Below are positions 61,239 to 64,000 of a stretch of 64,000 nt of DNA, one piece after another (position 1 is the first letter of the stretch; each line of letters begins with the position of its first letter). The translations under genes were made by a program, and so were the position numbers. The notes below the pieces were generated by a model, which was not told where the DNA came from, did no database searches, and saw only the letters and a list, made by a program, of their open reading frames with translations. Origin of the DNA: JACPUW01 sp049115495 (GTDB lineage: Bacteria > Bacteroidota > Bacteroidia > CAILMK01 > JACPUW01); NCBI GenBank assembly GCA_049115495.1, contig JAGDZV010000001.1, positions 186,001-250,000 on the forward strand, in the 5' to 3' direction.

Positions 61239-62041
61239 ACGCAATCGATAAATCGCTCAATCACCTTTTCCATCATTTCATAAGGTGGCAATTGCCACAG
61301 CTTGCTTGAGAAAATTTCAACTTCGGTAAATCCTTTATAGCCCGCTGATTCTATTTTTTGGGTCATTGATTTAAGGTCAATTATACCGTCGCCCATTAGG
61401 CCGCGATCAAGGAGCATGTCGGTAGTTGGAGCCAACCAATCGCATACATGGTAGCCATAGATTTTGCCTAGCTCCCCTGCCCTTTTAATCTGTTGATTCA
61501 CATCAGGATCCCACCAAACATGGTAGGCATCAATAGCAACACCAATGCCGTCACCAATTTGTTCGCAGATATCAATGGCGTGTTTAAGGGAGTTTATAGA
61601 ACATCTATCGGCAGCATACATGGGGTGTAGTGGCTCAAGTGCAATGGGTACGCCCATTTCTTTTCCTAGCTCGGTCATTTTGGCTAAGCCTTCGGTAATA
61701 TAATTATGGGTTTGGCTAAGGTCTTTATTATTAGCAAGCATACCACCCGATACAATTACCAAGCAATCGGCATTTAGCTCAGCGGCTTCTTCAATGGCTA
61801 ATTTATTATCGTCCCAATTGTGGTTAAAGTCAGCTACAAAAAAACCACCTCGGCAAAGCCCTGAAACATGTAAACCTGAGTCTTTTATAATTCTAGAAGC
61901 TTCTTTTAAACCAACTTCGTGAATCTTATCGCGCCAAGGTCCTATGGCTTTTATGTTGTTCTTCACACATAAATCTACCACTTGTTGCAATGATAAATTC
62001 TTGAAAGTAGCTGTGTTTATTGAGAGTCTATTTAAATCCAT
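61235..62041 (-). CDS. Sugar phosphate isomerase/epimerase-like TIM barrel
   Basis: 268 residues of the xylose isomerase-like superfamily. Metal-binding Glu and His residues lie in ALEPLHPMY, AIDAYHVWWDP, YHVCDWLAPT and FTEVEIFSS, in the order known for hydroxypyruvate isomerase, inosose dehydratase (IolE) and related epimerases. It begins MDLNRLSINTATFKNLSL. It acts in the cytoplasm and belongs by position to the catabolic locus; it could isomerise the sugar oxidised by the Gfo/Idh proteins. Separate promoter region; convergent with the phosphodiester glycosidase gene. Confidence 0.87.
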   Translation of the reverse strand: MDLNRLSINTATFKNLSLQQVVDLCVKNNIKAIGPWRDKIHEVGLKEASRIIKDSGLHVSGLCRGGFFVADFNHNWDDNKLAIEEAAELNADCLVIVSGGMLANNKDLSQTHNYITEGLAKMTELGKEMGVPIALEPLHPMYAADRCSINSLKHAIDICEQIGDGIGVAIDAYHVWWDPDVNQQIKRAGELGKIYGYHVCDWLAPTTDMLLDRGLMGDGIIDLKSMTQKIESAGYKGFTEVEIFSSKLWQLPPYEMMEKVIERFIDCV

Positions 62042-62185
62042 AATATTTTTAGTTTTCGGAAAAACCTATTCGAACTTAAAATTTATAAGTAGCTTTAACC
62101 TTCTTTTGTTTTTGAACTCTTTGTAAAGAAACAAGTTAATTTATAAATCGCCAATTATTAACAGGCTATAAGAAAGCGATTTACA

Positions 62186-64000
62186 TGCATGGAAAAGGTA
62201 AATATCTCATATCACTTGGATATTCAAAGAAAAAGTGACGACATTCTTGTTGTTCACCTTTCAGGAAGTCTAAATAATGAGGAAACCCTTGATATTCTCG
62301 ATAAAATTGTAGTGGCATTTTCAGAGCTACAAAATGGTTTTATGATTCTGGTTTTAGATGGGTTTACTTATTTTCCATGGAAACTCAGAACTACGCTTAT
62401 TGGAAAGATAGTTGATGGTTTTGCCGACGGCCATTTTCAACATATTTATGTTGTTTCTCCTAACGTTTTTATTAAAACCCTGGGTTTTTTGGCCCAGAAA
62501 GTTTACCGCACCATTAAATATAGTTTTAGCGAGTCTTTAAATGAAGCCTTACTAGACTGCAGATATTTTGACAATCTAGAGAATAAATGGAGCCCAGAAA
62601 ACATTAAAAAAGGTCTAATTTCTGATGAAAATTGGAAAGAATTAATAGTAAAAGAGGTTTTAACTGATGCAAACGAAAACGAAGCATTTATCGCCCTTGT
62701 AAAGCCAAACTTGATTATAAGCTGGTATAAAGGAAAACTAACCGGACAGTTGGTAAACTTTATTTATGATTTTCATTACAAGCATTTGCCAAAAACTGAA
62801 GGTCATTGGCACTACATTCTGGATTTATCTCGGGTAAAACAACCTACAAGAGAAGCAAGAAAAGTTTTTGAAAAAAGAGATAAGGAGATTGACACTTATT
62901 TGGCAAGCAAGCATTACAAGTTTGGCCGGGCCATGCAAGTGCTTATGAAAGCCTATGCCTATGTAAATAAGACCTTTGCCGAAACTATTAACGTAGTAGA
63001 TGATATTTTCTTAATTGCAAGCCAGATCAAAAAAGGTGAAAAAACAATCAAAGAGAATCTAGAGTACAAAGAAAAAACGTTCAGCTTTGGGTCTGATATT
63101 GACGAAAACCTAGATATATTATCAAAAGAAGAGCTTATTGAATTGGTACATTCAATACATAAAGAACACAACAACTTTAGAAATACCACTAAAAAACATG
63201 TTTTAGACGCGGTAAAATCTGTTTCAAACATTGTTTTTAATGAAAAATACACCGTTGAGCCGCTAAATACTGAGAATGTAAGAACACATGAGTTTTTTGA
63301 GTTATTCCAAACGATAAACCTACTTCAATATGAGTCGGTTACATTGATTAACGAATTGGAGTTTACCAATAATAACTTGCAAAAAATTGTAGCCGAAAGA
63401 ACCAGAGAAATAGAAGACTCAAAACGCAAATTAGAGGCTCAAAACTCCGAGCTCATTAGATTAAATAACGAACTCGATACTTTCGTTTACAGAAGCTCGC
63501 ATGATATGAGAGCTCCCATTGCCACATTGCTCGGACTCCTAGAAATGGCAAAAAATGAATCGAATCTTGAAAAGAAAAAGGGCTTATATGATTTTATGGA
63601 TGTTTCAATTCAGAAACTAGATGAATTTATACATGAGATCACATTAATGACCAAGAACTCAAAGTTTGAATTACAAATAGAGGCCTTTAACTTGCTTGAT
63701 CTAATTCAAGAAGTATTAGCTGAAACGGCTTACCACAAAAACTTTTCAGATATTGACATTAGGTTGCAGGTTCACGCAGCCATTGTTGTGAATACTGACC
63801 GATTCAGACTCAAAACCATTTTGAAAAACTTAATCTCCAACTCAATAAAATATTCAAAAAACGTAAACAGTTGGGTTGAAATAAACCATAAAGATTTAGG
63901 CAACAAACTAAACAGAATTACGGTGGCCGATAATGGTCAAGGAATTCCAAAGGAGCATCTTGAAAATGTTTTTAAAATGTTTCATAGGGCAAACCTTAGA
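62186..64000 (+). CDS. Sensor histidine kinase with duplicated STAS-like N-terminal domains (3' end outside window)
   Basis: 605 codons are visible from ATG 62186, the first ATG after an in-frame TAA at 62159. The N-terminal region holds two similar STAS/SpoIIAA-like units: about residues 15-125 (DDILVVHLSGSLNNEETL, VYRTIKYSFSESLNEAL) and about 165-280 (ISWYKGKLTGQLVNF, AYAYVNKTFAETINVV). A coiled coil (about 385-430) leads to the H-box YRSSHDMRAPIATLLGLL with His 439, then the N-box LKNLISNSIKYSKN and the G1 box DNGQGIPKEH. It has no membrane segment so far and would be cytoplasmic. The gene runs past base 64000, so G2 and any C-terminal domain are not visible. Confidence 0.9.

Noticed and set aside
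1..64000. CRISPR arrays, tRNA, rRNA, prophage or complete insertion sequences
   Set aside because: No regularly spaced repeats, cloverleaf sequences or transposase/phage genes were recognised; long gaps are absent and gene-sized stretches are all accounted for.

Overview
The window comes from an AT-rich member of the Bacteroidota, probably a marine or otherwise free-living polysaccharide-degrading lineage. The reasons are seven large secreted proteins ending in type IX secretion (T9SS) type A sorting domains, many SPII lipoproteins, a TonB receptor with an N-terminal carboxypeptidase-like domain, LytTR and 7TMR-DISM signalling proteins, and TAnnTTTG-type promoter boxes. No rRNA, tRNA, CRISPR array, phage or complete insertion sequence was seen.

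Layout: 1-3.7 kb holds the end of a TPR histidine kinase, a family 2 glycosyltransferase and an EamA permease. 3.9-15.8 kb is a tandem array of four paralogous T9SS-exported proteins with a cysteine-rich YRDC-type N-terminal module, plus one small secreted protein. 15.8-24.1 kb holds a di-haem peroxidase, a TlpA-like lipoprotein, membrane proteins, and a DtxR-type repressor divergent from a TonB receptor with a palindromic operator between them. 24.1-30.2 kb is on the minus strand: a secreted nuclease and a compact five-gene operon (barrel protein, alpha/beta hydrolase, CPBP protease, barrel protein, S41 peptidase). 30.3-33.2 kb is a broken alpha/beta hydrolase gene whose centre is replaced by a TPR-adenylate cyclase gene bounded by inverted repeat-like ends. 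33.2-42.9 kb has a GH16 glucanase, an SDR, a carbohydrate-binding T9SS protein, lipoprotein hydrolases, a WG-repeat protein and a LytTR regulator. 43-50.5 kb is a giant double-kelch T9SS protein behind a response regulator/histidine kinase pair. 50.6-62.0 kb looks like a carbohydrate catabolic locus: GH17, a heparinase-like lyase, two Gfo/Idh/MocA oxidoreductases, a kelch-symporter fusion, a MetE-core protein, a phosphodiester glycosidase and a sugar isomerase, without SusC/SusD. The window ends inside another histidine kinase.

The least expected signals are non-coding. Two homologous elements of about 150 bp (3708-3856 and 34895-35047), apparently a MITE-like family, sit next to stop codons in the same orientation relative to the gene, one flanked by a 9-bp direct repeat. 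There is also a pair of REP-like hairpins at 37221-37292, and a regulatory palindrome ahead of the giant kelch gene. The best candidates for undescribed biology are the four-paralog array, the 50.9-62 kb catabolic locus with its kelch-symporter fusion, and the small repeat family.
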